Source of the DNA: a gamma proteobacterium HTCC2207
GTDB taxonomy: Bacteria; Pseudomonadota; Gammaproteobacteria; Pseudomonadales; Porticoccaceae
NCBI GenBank assembly: GCA_905182265.1
Contig: CAJJAO010000009.1
Span: 1 to 64,000, forward strand
Length of the DNA: 64,000 bases
Reading direction: 5' to 3'
The position numbers were made by a program, and so were the translations under genes. Below are positions 1 through 8,660 of this stretch, piece by piece (position 1 is the first letter of the stretch; each line of letters opens with the position of its first letter). Under the pieces are notes generated by a model. It was not told the origin of the DNA, did no database searches, and worked only from the letters and a program-made list of their open reading frames with translations.

Positions 1-71
1 CTTTGATCAGGGTAATCTTTACGCCTGATTTGTACCTGATAATAACCGCCCCTCTTCCTAATTGTAGCCAT
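1..71 (-). CDS. Phage-type tyrosine recombinase (integrase), N-terminal fragment cut by the window edge
   Basis: Only the first 23 codons are inside the window. They read MATIRKRGGYYQVQIRRKDY and then PDQ. This start (MATIRKRG, then aromatic residues, then QVQIRRK.YP.Q) is the typical opening of the arm-type DNA-binding domain of phage and island tyrosine recombinases. The ATG at 71 is preceded by a strong ribosome binding site (GAGGGG, about 79-84). The gene lies on the same strand as tRNA-Ser and starts 85 bases after its 3' end, the classic place for an integrase that inserted its element into a tRNA gene. The catalytic domain (R..H.R..Y) is outside the window, so whether the gene is intact cannot be seen. 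Identification is from a short peptide plus context. Confidence 0.7.
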   Translation of the reverse strand, partial: MATIRKRGGYYQVQIRRKDYPDQ

Positions 72-155
72 ATCATCCCCTCATGGGTGTGACACTTTTG
101 TGACTGGGGGTTTATTATTATCAATATTGCAAGCTAAATCAATAGCTTACAAACT

Positions 156-246
156 TGGCGGAGAGAGAGGGATTCGAACCCTCGAAACGCTATAAACGCT
201 TACACACTTTCCAGGCGTGCTCCTTCAGCCACTCGGACACCTCTCC
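156..246 (-). tRNA. tRNA-Ser (anticodon GGA)
   Basis: Read on the minus strand, this is a class II tRNA with encoded CCA. The acceptor stem is GGAGAGG with TCTCTCC, followed by G and CCA (156-159). The D region TCCGAGTGGCTGAAGGAGCA and the anticodon loop CTGGAAA are nearly identical to the enterobacterial tRNA-Ser(GGA). The long variable arm can form AAGCG/CGTTT (one G-U pair). The T arm carries GGTTCGAATCC. The anticodon GGA reads UCC and UCU serine codons. Its 3' end faces an integrase gene, so this tRNA is probably the attachment site of an island. Confidence 0.95.
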
Positions 247-263
247 ATAAACTGTTGCCGTTT
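225..263. repeat. 39 bp direct repeat, copy 1 (5' part of tRNA-Ser plus leader)
   Basis: Bases 225-263 are repeated exactly at 381-419. The repeat holds the first 22 bases of the tRNA-Ser gene and 17 bases of its leader. Copy 1 is the functional tRNA end. Confidence 0.9.
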
Positions 264-284
264 TCTGTTCTATTAACTAGTCAG

Positions 285-378
285 GAGCACGACGTGCTCG
301 TTGCTGCGAGCTATGGCATTGCCATACCTCTTGTCTCTGCGAGACCGCCCTACAGGCGTCCAAAATGCTCTCGCATTT
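285..378. repeat. Array of six small stem-loops between the tRNA repeat copies
   Basis: Nearly every base in this stretch belongs to a perfect inverted repeat: GAGCACG/CGTGCTC (285-299), GCTCG/CGAGC (296-311, overlapping the first), TATGGCA/TGCCATA (312-326), GTCTC/GAGAC (333-345), CGCC/GGCG (346-358) and AAATGC/GCATTT (363-378). Loops are 1 to 6 bases. None has a run of T to mark a terminator. The rest of the 248-591 gap holds only the orphan tRNA fragment, a weak 6-base hairpin (421-440) and presumably the cyclase promoter. I see no gene in it. Confidence 0.75.
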
Positions 379-380
379 AG

Positions 381-419
381 TCAGCCACTCGGACACCTCT
401 CCATAAACTGTTGCCGTTT
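381..419. repeat. 39 bp direct repeat, copy 2 (orphan tRNA-Ser 5' fragment)
   Basis: This is an exact copy of 225-263, 156 bases away. It contains only the acceptor 5' strand and most of the D arm of tRNA-Ser, so it cannot make a tRNA. It lies upstream of the functional gene in the direction of transcription. It looks like a tandem duplication in which the first tRNA copy was replaced or degraded. Confidence 0.9.
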
Positions 420-591
420 GTCATCTTATGCATCAGATGAGGCTGGGCGTGCCCTTACTTCAATACTTGCGTGACTTACAGCCCGTTTTGAAGCGTCGCA
501 ACTGTACACAAACAGATGTGCAAAAGCAATCGGCATGTGGCGTTAGGGTAGTAATCTGACGTGGCTTGAAACTGGGTGCTAGACTAAAGAC

Positions 592-1857
592 ATGACATGG
601 AAAGAGATCGTATACCCGTCGCCAAAATTGCAGGAGCTCTATCGGCTAGCACTGTGCCTGTGCGGTGCTATCATTTTATTGGGAGCCTGGCAGACTATTG
701 GCTACCACCCTGTTCTTCTATTGCTGCTCCCCGGCTTGTTTCTTTATCAGTTTAGTAGTTATTTCACTGTAAAATCTTCTCCTACAAACTCTAAGCGGCA
801 GCGGCTGGCTCTGTTGTTGGAATTTGTGGATGGGGTATTAACTGGTGTACTGATTGCGTTTGTTGGCTTTGACCCTATATTGACGCTAGCTTTGGGCTTG
901 GCGTTTCTGATCACTATTATTAGCCCTCTGAAGCCTACCGCACCCCTTGACCTGTTTGGCTTGTTTGTTGGGGTAGCACTTATCTTTTGGCTATCACCTA
1001 TTATCGTCATGCTCAGCGAGGGTGCTCAGCTGACTATATTGGTGGTGGTGGCTGGCTACTGTCTTCTATTGATGAATATGGCCCGGCATACTCATACGCT
1101 GCTCGCTGAGCAGCATGATTCTGTTCTGCGCCAAAATGAATGGCTGACACTGCGAACTTTTAGGCTCTCAAAATACCTGTCGCCACCTTTGCGCAAGGCG
1201 ATCTTAACCGGCAAGGATGTGCGTGCAGAGACTCAGGAGAAGGCGCTGACGATCTTTTTCTCGGATATGGCGGGGTTTACTCGGCTGGCGGAGAAATTGG
1301 ACCCAGAGCAGCTTACGTCGCTGCTCAACACCTATTTAACTGAGATGTCTGAGATTGCTTTTCGCTTTGGTGGCACGATCGACAAGGTGATCGGTGACTC
1401 TATTATGGTGTTCTTTGGCGACCCTGAGAGCCGTGGTGTGAAAGCGGACGCTATTACCTGTGTTTCTATGGCGATTGCCATGGGTAAGGCGATGCAGGAT
1501 TTACAGCGGCGCTGGCGCTCTGAGGGCATAGAACATCCCCCTGCCCTGCGCATGGGCATTAATAGCGGTGTGTGCAAAGTAGGTAATTTTGGAACAGAGA
1601 ATCGGCTGGACTATACATTGCTTGGCCGTGCCGTAAATCTAGCCAGTCGTTTGGAGTCATCGGCGGAGAGCAATGAGATTCTGATTTCTGAGGACACTTA
1701 CGGGCTTGTCCGCGGAGCTATTCACTGCATTGACAAGGGCCAAATCTCTATCAAAGGATTTTCTGAGGCGGTTAATGTTTACAGTGCAGTAGATTTACAC
1801 AAACATCTTAAGGCAGATTACCCACCTAGGACTGAGAAGCAGAAAGTTGCCTCTTAG
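592..1857 (+). CDS. Membrane-bound class III adenylate cyclase
   Basis: The product (421 aa) should make cyclic AMP from ATP at the inner membrane. The first ~165 residues hold about five or six hydrophobic segments. A short linker (SKYLSPPLRKAILTG, from ~193) leads to a class III catalytic domain from ~215 to 400. Metal-binding aspartates are visible in FFSDMAGFT (~220) and DKVIGDSIMVFFGD, with the lysine of DKVIGD at the purine-specifying position. The transition-state Asn and Arg are in AVNLASRLES. The purine position in DYTLLG is Thr, as in class IIIb cyclases, which favours ATP over GTP. No HAMP or response-regulator domain is present. The gene stands alone between the tRNA region and gcvP, transcribed convergently with gcvP. 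The ATG lacks a strong ribosome binding site. Confidence 0.85.
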   Translation: MTWKEIVYPSPKLQELYRLALCLCGAIILLGAWQTIGYHPVLLLLLPGLFLYQFSSYFTVKSSPTNSKRQRLALLLEFVDGVLTGVLIAFVGFDPILTLALGLAFLITIISPLKPTAPLDLFGLFVGVALIFWLSPIIVMLSEGAQLTILVVVAGYCLLLMNMARHTHTLLAEQHDSVLRQNEWLTLRTFRLSKYLSPPLRKAILTGKDVRAETQEKALTIFFSDMAGFTRLAEKLDPEQLTSLLNTYLTEMSEIAFRFGGTIDKVIGDSIMVFFGDPESRGVKADAITCVSMAIAMGKAMQDLQRRWRSEGIEHPPALRMGINSGVCKVGNFGTENRLDYTLLGRAVNLASRLESSAESNEILISEDTYGLVRGAIHCIDKGQISIKGFSEAVNVYSAVDLHKHLKADYPPRTEKQKVAS

Positions 1858-1893
1858 CCCTGCCTTCATTTTATCTGTAACACCCTGCTTAGC

Positions 1894-2037
1894 CTAAGCT
1901 GCTATCTAGTTTAAACAGCTATCTAGTCTAAACTGCTATTTAATATAAACAGCTATTCACCCTAAACTACTATTTAGTCAAACCCGCTATTCAGCCCAAG
2001 CTACTATTCATTCTAAACCGCTATTCATCCTAAAACG
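1894..2037. repeat. Degenerate tandem array, 17 bp unit, about 8.5 copies
   Basis: Eight consecutive 17-base units with consensus near CTAAACNGCTATTTAGT run from 1894 to 2029, then a partial copy. The array fills the gap between the convergent cyclase and gcvP genes. Read on the gcvP strand, most units contain TAG, TGA or TAA. No protein or terminator signature is visible. Confidence 0.9.
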
Positions 2038-2054
2038 TTGGCCAACAAGCCTAA

Positions 2055-4916
2055 TTATTCGTAATCGGCTATCGATGGGCATGAACAAACCAAATTACGG
2101 TCACCGAACACATGATCAAGTCGTGCTACAGGGGGCCAGTATTTGTTCTCCCGCACTGAAGTCAGTGGGTAGGCTGCTTGGCTGCGGGTATAAGCTCGCT
2201 GCCAGTCATCGCTGCTAACCATTGCCGCTGTGTGGGGTGCGCCAACCAAGGGGTTGTCATCTAGTTGAAACTCGCCCTTAGCGACTTGGTCAACTTCGCC
2301 TTTAATGGCGATCATGGCATCACAGAAGCGGTCGAGTTCTATCTTTGACTCGCTTTCTGTAGGCTCAATCATCAGGGTACCGGCCACAGGAAAGGACATG
2401 GTCGGTGCATGAAAGCCGAAGTCGATAAGACGCTTGGCAATATCATCAACGCTAATACCCACATCATCTTTAATCGGTCGCACGTCGAGAATACATTCGT
2501 GGGCAACACGGCCATTAGTGCCTGTGTATAGCACCTGATAATGGTCTTGCAGACGATGGGCCATATAGTTGGCATTCAGTATCGCCACCTCTGTAGCCTG
2601 CTTAAGCCCTGCTCGACCCATCATGCGGATATACATCCAGGTAATAGGCAATATGCTGGCACTACCATAAGGGGCCGCAGACACCTGAGCACCTTGACGC
2701 TGGCCATCCGCGGTTTCGCGAGGCAAGAATGGCGCTAGATGCTCACCAACACCGATGGGGCCAACACCTGGCCCGCCACCGCCGTGGGGAATACAAAAAG
2801 TTTTGTGCAGGTTAAGGTGGGATACATCGCCACCAAACTTGCCCGGCTGGCACACGCCGACCATGGCATTAAGATTGGCGCCATCGATATAGACTTGGCC
2901 ACCATGGTTATGAACGATTTCACAGATCTCAGTGATACGCTCTTCAAAGACACCATGAGTCGATGGGTAGGTCACCATAATCGCAGCTAGATTATCGGAA
3001 TGGAGTTCTGCCTTGGTAGTAAGGTCAGCAACATCAACATTGCCCTGGTCGTCACACTTGACCACTACAACGGCCATGCCACACATCTGCGCAGACGCGG
3101 GGTTAGTACCATGAGCGGAGCTGGGGATTAGACAGATATTACGCTGGGAATCACCTCGGTTCTCGTGGTAACCACGAATAGCTAGCAGGCCCGCATACTC
3201 GCCCTGTGAGCCCGCATTAGGCTGCAGAGACATAGCGTCGTAACCTGTAGCGGCACAGAGCATTGATTCCAGATCATCAATCATGGCTCGGTAGCCGGCA
3301 GTCTGCTCTACTGGCGCAAAGGGGTGCATGTTAGAAAATTCTGGCCAGGTAATCGGCAGCATCTCGGCGGTCGCATTGAGCTTCATGGTGCAAGAGCCTA
3401 GAGGAATCATTGCACGATCAAGGGCGATATCTTTATCAGACAGTCTGCGTAAATAACGCAGCATTTCAGTTTCTGAATGGTAGCGACTAAAGGTTGGGTG
3501 AGTGAGGAAGCTGTCGGTACGTATCAGATTACCGGGCAGTGCTTCTGACACCTCTTCGGCTAGGGTATCGACATCTAAGTTATGCTTACCGAGCAAGATA
3601 TCCCACAGATCGGCAATATCTTCCGAGCTGGTGGTTTCATCCAGAGAAATACCAATACTGTTGGCGTCGATTTGACGAAGGTTTATCTGGCGCTCTTCAG
3701 CGGCGCTAATAATCTCTGAGGTTTTTGCGCCTGTATTCAAGGTTAATGTATCAAACCAGCTGCTGTTAACTGGCGCCAGTCCATGTTGCTTCAAGCCTTG
3801 AGCCAAGATAGAGGTGAGCAAGTGCACGCGCTGAGCAATACGCGTTAAACCCTCGGGACCATGATAGACAGCGTACATGCTGGCAATAACAGCTAACAAA
3901 ACCTGAGCTGTACAGATGTTAGATGTCGCCTTCTCGCGGCGAATATGCTGCTCGCGGGTTTGCAGCGCTAATCTATAGGCAGGTTCGCCATTGGCGTCTT
4001 GGGATAGGCCCACAAGACGGCCGGGCAAGTTACGCTTAAAGGATTCGCGGGTCGCCATATATCCCGCATGGGGGCCACCAAAACCTAGTGGTACACCAAA
4101 GCGCTGGGTTGAGCCGATAGCGACATCTGCACCCTGAGACCCCGGAGACTCCAACAGCACCAAGCTAAGAATATCAGCAGCCACTACTACCAGCCCTTTA
4201 TCAGCCTGAATACGGGCAATAATCTCTCGGTTGTCACGAACCTCACCACTGGCACCCGGGTACTGCAACAGTGCGCCAAAGGCTTCCCCTGCAAAATCCT
4301 CTGGGTTGCCAACAACAACCTCAATGTTCATAGGCTCGGCACGGGTTTTTATAATTTCAATAGTTTGCGGCAGGCAGTCGATATCAACCAAAAAACGGTT
4401 AGATTTTGACTTGGACATGCGCTGGCACAGTGCCATGGCTTCTGCCGCGGCTGTGCCTTCATCCAACATAGAGGCATTGGCCATCTCCATGCCGGTGAGA
4501 TCGGTAATCATGGTCTGGAAGTTAATCAGAGCTTCGAGTCGACCCTGAGAAATCTCCGGCTGGTAAGGCGTATACGCTGTATACCAAGCGGGGTTTTCCA
4601 AAATATTACGCTGAATCACGTTTGGCGTAATGGTGCCGTAGTACCCCTGCCCAATATAGGTTTTAAAGACTTGGTTTAGATCAGCCATTTCACGGAGCTC
4701 GGCCAAGGCCTGCGTCTCTGTGCAACCATCAACAATCGCTAAGTCCTGAGTCATCGCAATCGCTTCCGGCACAACCTGGGCAGTCAACTCTGCTAGGTTA
4801 GTGCAGCCCAGCGCGACCAGCATAGCCTGCTGTTCAGCAGCGCTAGGGCCAACATGGCGGGCGATAAATTCTGCGCTATTTTGCAGGTCGGCGAGGGTAC
4901 GTTTCTTTTGTAACAT
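2055..4916 (-). CDS. gcvP: Glycine dehydrogenase (decarboxylating), glycine cleavage P protein
   Basis: This PLP enzyme removes CO2 from glycine and passes the aminomethyl group to the lipoyl arm of the H protein. At 953 aa it has the full length of the fused single-chain bacterial form. The N-terminal half starts with FIARHVGP and holds [14 protein letters not shown]. The C-terminal half carries the PLP lysine in [17 protein letters not shown] (Lys705) and the glycine-rich loop after it. The ATG at 4916 has GGAG about 8 bases upstream. It follows gcvT by 27 bases and is surely co-transcribed with it. The H protein gene gcvH, often placed between gcvT and gcvP, is not in this window. Confidence 0.97.
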   Translation of the reverse strand: MLQKKRTLADLQNSAEFIARHVGPSAAEQQAMLVALGCTNLAELTAQVVPEAIAMTQDLAIVDGCTETQALAELREMADLNQVFKTYIGQGYYGTITPNVIQRNILENPAWYTAYTPYQPEISQGRLEALINFQTMITDLTGMEMANASMLDEGTAAAEAMALCQRMSKSKSNRFLVDIDCLPQTIEIIKTRAEPMNIEVVVGNPEDFAGEAFGALLQYPGASGEVRDNREIIARIQADKGLVVVAADILSLVLLESPGSQGADVAIGSTQRFGVPLGFGGPHAGYMATRESFKRNLPGRLVGLSQDANGEPAYRLALQTREQHIRREKATSNICTAQVLLAVIASMYAVYHGPEGLTRIAQRVHLLTSILAQGLKQHGLAPVNSSWFDTLTLNTGAKTSEIISAAEERQINLRQIDANSIGISLDETTSSEDIADLWDILLGKHNLDVDTLAEEVSEALPGNLIRTDSFLTHPTFSRYHSETEMLRYLRRLSDKDIALDRAMIPLGSCTMKLNATAEMLPITWPEFSNMHPFAPVEQTAGYRAMIDDLESMLCAATGYDAMSLQPNAGSQGEYAGLLAIRGYHENRGDSQRNICLIPSSAHGTNPASAQMCGMAVVVVKCDDQGNVDVADLTTKAELHSDNLAAIMVTYPSTHGVFEERITEICEIVHNHGGQVYIDGANLNAMVGVCQPGKFGGDVSHLNLHKTFCIPHGGGGPGVGPIGVGEHLAPFLPRETADGQRQGAQVSAAPYGSASILPITWMYIRMMGRAGLKQATEVAILNANYMAHRLQDHYQVLYTGTNGRVAHECILDVRPIKDDVGISVDDIAKRLIDFGFHAPTMSFPVAGTLMIEPTESESKIELDRFCDAMIAIKGEVDQVAKGEFQLDDNPLVGAPHTAAMVSSDDWQRAYTRSQAAYPLTSVRENKYWPPVARLDHVFGDRNLVCSCPSIADYE

Positions 4917-4943
4917 TAACTGGCTCCAAATCTTGTGTCGGGA

Positions 4944-6065
4944 TCAACCGCGGAAATATCGTTGTTGTACCAAAGGCATTTTTGTCACTGTGATGGGGCG
5001 GGCTTTACCGCGCACCAAAGCCTGTAGTTGGGTGCCCACTATTGATAGCTCAGTGGGGACATAGCCCATAGCGATGGGCGCTTGTAATGTAGGGCCAAAG
5101 CCACCGCTGGTAATTTGCCCAACCACGGTGCCCTGCTCATCTATAATCTCTGCACCTTCACGGACAGGTGCGCGGCCATCAACTAAAAAGCCAACGCGCT
5201 TTTTAGTTACGCCATTGGCAATATGACCGAGAATAATATCTGCCCCTAAAAAGCCGCCGGCTTTTGCGCCGTCGACTCGTCGAGATTTGTTGATGCTCCA
5301 AATAATGCCTGCTTCTACCGGTGAGGTATCCAAATTCATATCGTGGCCATAGAGACACAAACCTGCTTCTAGGCGCAGAGAATCTCTTGCCCCCAAGCCA
5401 ATCCAATTAACCGCATCATGGGCAAGAAGCTTGTCCGCTAGTGCCAGGGCATCTGCTGCGTCAACCGATAGTTCAAAACCATCTTCTCCGGTGTAGCCAG
5501 AACGAGTGACGTAACAGTCCATACCATCGATAGAAACACGACAGCCATTCATGAATACCAGCTTATTTGCCTCTGGAGCAAGCTCTGCCATGACCTCTTT
5601 GGCTCTCAACCCTTGCAGGGCCAGCAACTGACGATCGGCTAGATAGGTAATCTCAAAATTAGGGAGGTGGGCGCGCAGATGAGCGATATCCTGCTCTTTG
5701 CAGCCAGCGTTAACTACCAGAAAAAAGGTATCTTCAGCCCATCGGGTAATAATAAGATCGTCAGAGATACCACCGGCTTCGGTTGTGAAAGTCGCGTAGG
5801 TCTGCTGATTAATCCCTAGAGACTCTAGGTCAACTGGCATTAAGCGTTCTAGAGCCAATGCCGCGCCCTCGCCTTTAACCACGACCTGCCCCATATGAGA
5901 GACATCAAACAGCCCGGCATTATCTCTGCAGTGCAAATGCTCCTGCATAATGCCTTCGCTGTACTGCACGGGCATTAAATAGCCGGCAAAAGGCACCATT
6001 TTGCCTTGGGCGGCAATATGATAATCATAGAAACTGGTTTTTTTGAGAATTGTATCTTCAGGCAT
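4944..6065 (-). CDS. gcvT: Aminomethyltransferase, glycine cleavage T protein
   Basis: The 373 aa product transfers the methylene group from the aminomethyl-lipoyl H protein to tetrahydrofolate and releases ammonia. The sequence has the family features: HIAAQGKMVPFAGYLMPVQY near the N terminus, DVSHMGQ (folate-site region), RSGYTGEDGFELSV in the middle and GARDSLRLEAGLCLYGHD, which is nearly invariant in T proteins. Its length is normal. It is the first gene of a gcvT-gcvP operon. A LysR regulator is transcribed divergently 109 bases upstream. No glycine riboswitch fold is apparent in that gap. Confidence 0.96.
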   Translation of the reverse strand: MPEDTILKKTSFYDYHIAAQGKMVPFAGYLMPVQYSEGIMQEHLHCRDNAGLFDVSHMGQVVVKGEGAALALERLMPVDLESLGINQQTYATFTTEAGGISDDLIITRWAEDTFFLVVNAGCKEQDIAHLRAHLPNFEITYLADRQLLALQGLRAKEVMAELAPEANKLVFMNGCRVSIDGMDCYVTRSGYTGEDGFELSVDAADALALADKLLAHDAVNWIGLGARDSLRLEAGLCLYGHDMNLDTSPVEAGIIWSINKSRRVDGAKAGGFLGADIILGHIANGVTKKRVGFLVDGRAPVREGAEIIDEQGTVVGQITSGGFGPTLQAPIAMGYVPTELSIVGTQLQALVRGKARPITVTKMPLVQQRYFRG

Positions 6066-6136
6066 AGCAAGGCACTTTTAGGCTATGAAACGAGGATAAT
6101 AGAGCCTTACTTATAATTTGTTAAATTAATAGATAC

Positions 6137-6148
6137 AATGCTAGCATT
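6137..6148. promoter_or_regulatory. Palindrome in the gcvT/LysR divergent promoter region
   Basis: AATGCTAGCATT is a perfect 12-base inverted repeat. It lies in the 109-base AT-rich gap between the divergent gcvT and LysR genes, with another AATGC half site at 6158-6162. It is a candidate binding site for the adjacent LysR protein. This is inference from position and symmetry only. Confidence 0.4.
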
Positions 6149-6174
6149 AATATTATAAATGCAAGGGTAAGCCC

Positions 6175-7029
6175 ATGAAAAACCTACCAATGGATCTGCT
6201 AAGAGCCTTTGTTTCCGTGGCACAACTCAATAGTATTACCAAAGCGGGCGAAATGCTGGGTCGGTCACAGCCGGCTGTGAGCCTGCAAATAAAGCGCTTA
6301 GAAGAGCTGTTAGGTGAATCACTGCTGATTCGCAATGGTAAAAATTTGGAGCTTTCAGAAACCGGTGAGCGCTTCTACAGTCATGCCAACCAGATTTTGT
6401 CTCTTAATGACCTTGCCCTCAGCCAATTTTCAAAGAGTAGTATCAGCGGTAAAGTACGCTTGGGAATTCCCAGTGAGTTTGCCACTATTTTGCTGCCAAA
6501 AATCGTCAGCCGATTCGCCAAGGCCTACCCCAATGTCACATTAGAAGTGAACTGCGAGCTGAGTAAAAACCTGCTATCAAAAACGGGCAAGGCTAGCCAT
6601 GACCTTATTCTGGCATTACAGGATAACCCTAATGAAACAAGGGACGAATTAGTCAAAACCGACGAACTAGTCTGGGTCACCAGCGCCGACCACAATACTC
6701 ACAAACTGCCTATAGTGCCGTTAATCGCCGCGGCCCAAGGCTGTATCTATCGCCAGAGGGCAATCGGTCTTTTAGATAGAATCAAACAGCCATGGCAAAT
6801 TGTTTACACCATTCCCGACTTAACGGGTATTCAGTATGCGATTCAGGAGGGTTTGGGGGTTACCGTGCTTGCCAAGAGCACTGTGCCTGGCAACCTGAGA
6901 ATACTCCCATCTTCTGGGCGCTTTCCCGATCTTGGTAAAGTAGGCATTAGCTTGATTGCGTCAAGTCGCAGTAAGAAAAATGAGGCAGTGCATCTACTCG
7001 CGGACTTCCTTAAGACAAGCTTAGCCTGA
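6175..7029 (+). CDS. LysR-family transcriptional regulator
   Basis: This 284 aa protein has a LysR winged helix-turn-helix (residues ~5-65: MDLLRAFVSVAQLNSITKAG, then SQPAVSLQIKRLEELLG and GERFY). A shortened periplasmic-binding-like effector domain follows. GIPSEFATILLPKIVSRFAKAYP marks the start of that domain, and IPDLTGIQYAIQEGLGVTVL is the typical second-lobe motif. It is divergent from gcvT-gcvP, so control of glycine cleavage (as with GcvA) is a reasonable guess. Its sequence is not close enough to GcvA for me to name it. The effector is unknown. Confidence 0.85.
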   Translation: MKNLPMDLLRAFVSVAQLNSITKAGEMLGRSQPAVSLQIKRLEELLGESLLIRNGKNLELSETGERFYSHANQILSLNDLALSQFSKSSISGKVRLGIPSEFATILLPKIVSRFAKAYPNVTLEVNCELSKNLLSKTGKASHDLILALQDNPNETRDELVKTDELVWVTSADHNTHKLPIVPLIAAAQGCIYRQRAIGLLDRIKQPWQIVYTIPDLTGIQYAIQEGLGVTVLAKSTVPGNLRILPSSGRFPDLGKVGISLIASSRSKKNEAVHLLADFLKTSLA

Positions 7030-7043
7030 CCGTCGTTACCAGT

Positions 7044-7886
7044 TTACTGCCGAACCTGACGATAGTTAGGCGGAATACTATGTACGGTACTGCGATAGGG
7101 ATTGATATCGAGCCCGCCACGACGCATGTAGCGTGCGTAAACACTCAGCTCCGTTGGTCCGCAGCGCTCTAGAATATCTGTGAAAATTTTCTCGACACAT
7201 TGCTCGTGAAAATCCTGGTGCTGCCTAAACGACACTATATATTTCAGCAGACCAGCTCTATCAATAGCCGGGCCTGTATAGCTCACATATACCGACGCCC
7301 AATCAGGCTGATCCGTCACGGGGCAGTTAGTTTTGAGTAAGTGGGAAAACAATGTCTCGGTGACAACGGACTTTGAATTAGCCGCCAAAAAACTCGGCTC
7401 AGGCTGATAGGTATCAACCGCGAGTCGCTGCTTATCAACACAAAGCCCCTCGGGTTCAGAGATAGGTTTAAAGCCGTTGTACTCGCCAATATCATAGAGC
7501 ACCACATCCACTCTAGAATTAGTCACCGCAGACAGATCCGCGGCCAAGATCTCTGTCACCTCATGCATAGAACCGTATTGGGTCTGTATAAACGAGTTGA
7601 GATATAACTTAAATGACTTGGACTCAACAATGGCATGACTGGTGCAGGGAAATACAAATTCACCAATGGCAATCTGTGGCAGCCCATCAGTATTTAACCA
7701 AGAGATTTCAAAAGCCGTCCACAGATCTACGCCAATAAAGGGTAATGCCGAACGGGCATGCTGTTCTTGGACGCCAGCAAGGCCGCGAGCTTTGCTGCGA
7801 GGAATTGGGCAGAGTAATGAGGCGTCATACTGGTCACTGTAGACCGTGTCTTTACCCAACTCTGAATCGGCGGCATAGCTGGCCAT
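7044..7886 (-). CDS. queF: NADPH-dependent 7-cyano-7-deazaguanine reductase
   Basis: QueF reduces preQ0 to preQ1, a late step in making queuosine for tRNA wobble positions. At 280 aa it is the long, E. coli-type two-lobed form. The QueF motif ESKSFKLYLNSF is at residues 88-99. The catalytic Cys188 and Asp195 lie in LLKTNCPVTDQPDWASV, where Cys forms the thioimide with preQ0. The gene starts on the base after the yadH stop codon, so it is the third gene of a yadG-yadH-queF transcript. It converges with the LysR gene. There is no preQ1 riboswitch next to it. Confidence 0.96.
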   Translation of the reverse strand: MASYAADSELGKDTVYSDQYDASLLCPIPRSKARGLAGVQEQHARSALPFIGVDLWTAFEISWLNTDGLPQIAIGEFVFPCTSHAIVESKSFKLYLNSFIQTQYGSMHEVTEILAADLSAVTNSRVDVVLYDIGEYNGFKPISEPEGLCVDKQRLAVDTYQPEPSFLAANSKSVVTETLFSHLLKTNCPVTDQPDWASVYVSYTGPAIDRAGLLKYIVSFRQHQDFHEQCVEKIFTDILERCGPTELSVYARYMRRGGLDINPYRSTVHSIPPNYRQVRQ

Positions 7887-8660
7887 TTAACTGCGCAACC
7901 TCGAGCCTTTTTCGAGCAGACGCAGCGCCAGACCAAACAGCAGAACAGAGAACAATATAACCATGGTAAATGACCAAGCAATATTGATATCGGTAATGCC
8001 GACCATGCCATAGCGAAAGGCATTAACCATGTAGAGTATTGGGTTAATCAACGACACTGAGCCCCAGAAGTCCCCCAACATATCAATAGAATAAAACACT
8101 CCGCCCAGATAAATCAGCGGCGTCAAAACAAAGGTCGGAATAATCGAAATATCATCAAAGCTACTGGCAAAAATAGCGTTAATAAGACCCGCGAGAGAAA
8201 ACATCAGCGAGGTCAGCAACACAATACCAATGGTGATAGGCAGGCTGTGCAGGCTAAAGTCGGCAAAGTAGAGAGATAATAATGTCACCATGGCACCAAC
8301 GCCAAGACCACGACTCATGCCACCCACTACATAGCCAAGCAGAATAATCCAGTTTGGTGTTGGTGAGACCAACAGCTCTTCGATATTGCGCTGAAACTTA
8401 GAGCCGTAAAACGACGACACAACATTGGAATAGGAGTTGGTGATCACCGACATCATGATCAGGCCGGGAGCAACAAATTGAATGTATGGGAGTTCGGACA
8501 TCTCACCAATACGCGAGCCAATCAGGCGGCCAAAAATAACAAAGTACAGCACAATAGTGATAATGGGCGGCACCAATGTCTGGGGCCAAATACGTAAAAA
8601 GCGGTGAATCTCGCGGCGAACAATAGTGCTAAAAGCGATCCACTTCTGATAATTATCCAT
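7887..8660 (-). CDS. yadH: ABC-2 type transporter permease (YadH-like)
   Basis: The 257 aa inner-membrane permease has about six hydrophobic helices. It has the ABC-2 features: an N-terminal amphipathic start (FSTIVRREIHRFLRIWPQTL) and the conserved LIYLGGVFYSIDMLG segment near residue 185. It pairs with the ATPase encoded just upstream; the two genes overlap by 8 bases. Its closest remembered relatives are E. coli YadH and other exporters of unknown substrate. The substrate cannot be read from sequence. Confidence 0.88.
   Translation of the reverse strand: MDNYQKWIAFSTIVRREIHRFLRIWPQTLVPPIITIVLYFVIFGRLIGSRIGEMSELPYIQFVAPGLIMMSVITNSYSNVVSSFYGSKFQRNIEELLVSPTPNWIILLGYVVGGMSRGLGVGAMVTLLSLYFADFSLHSLPITIGIVLLTSLMFSLAGLINAIFASSFDDISIIPTFVLTPLIYLGGVFYSIDMLGDFWGSVSLINPILYMVNAFRYGMVGITDINIAWSFTMVILFSVLLFGLALRLLEKGSRLRS

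Noticed and set aside
6066..6174. A glycine riboswitch upstream of gcvT
   Set aside because: The gap is only 109 bases, AT-rich, and lacks the tandem aptamer cores; only a palindrome is visible.
7727..8023. A 98-codon minus-strand frame overlapping yadH and queF
   Set aside because: It lies in another frame over two well-supported genes and has no family resemblance or ribosome binding site.
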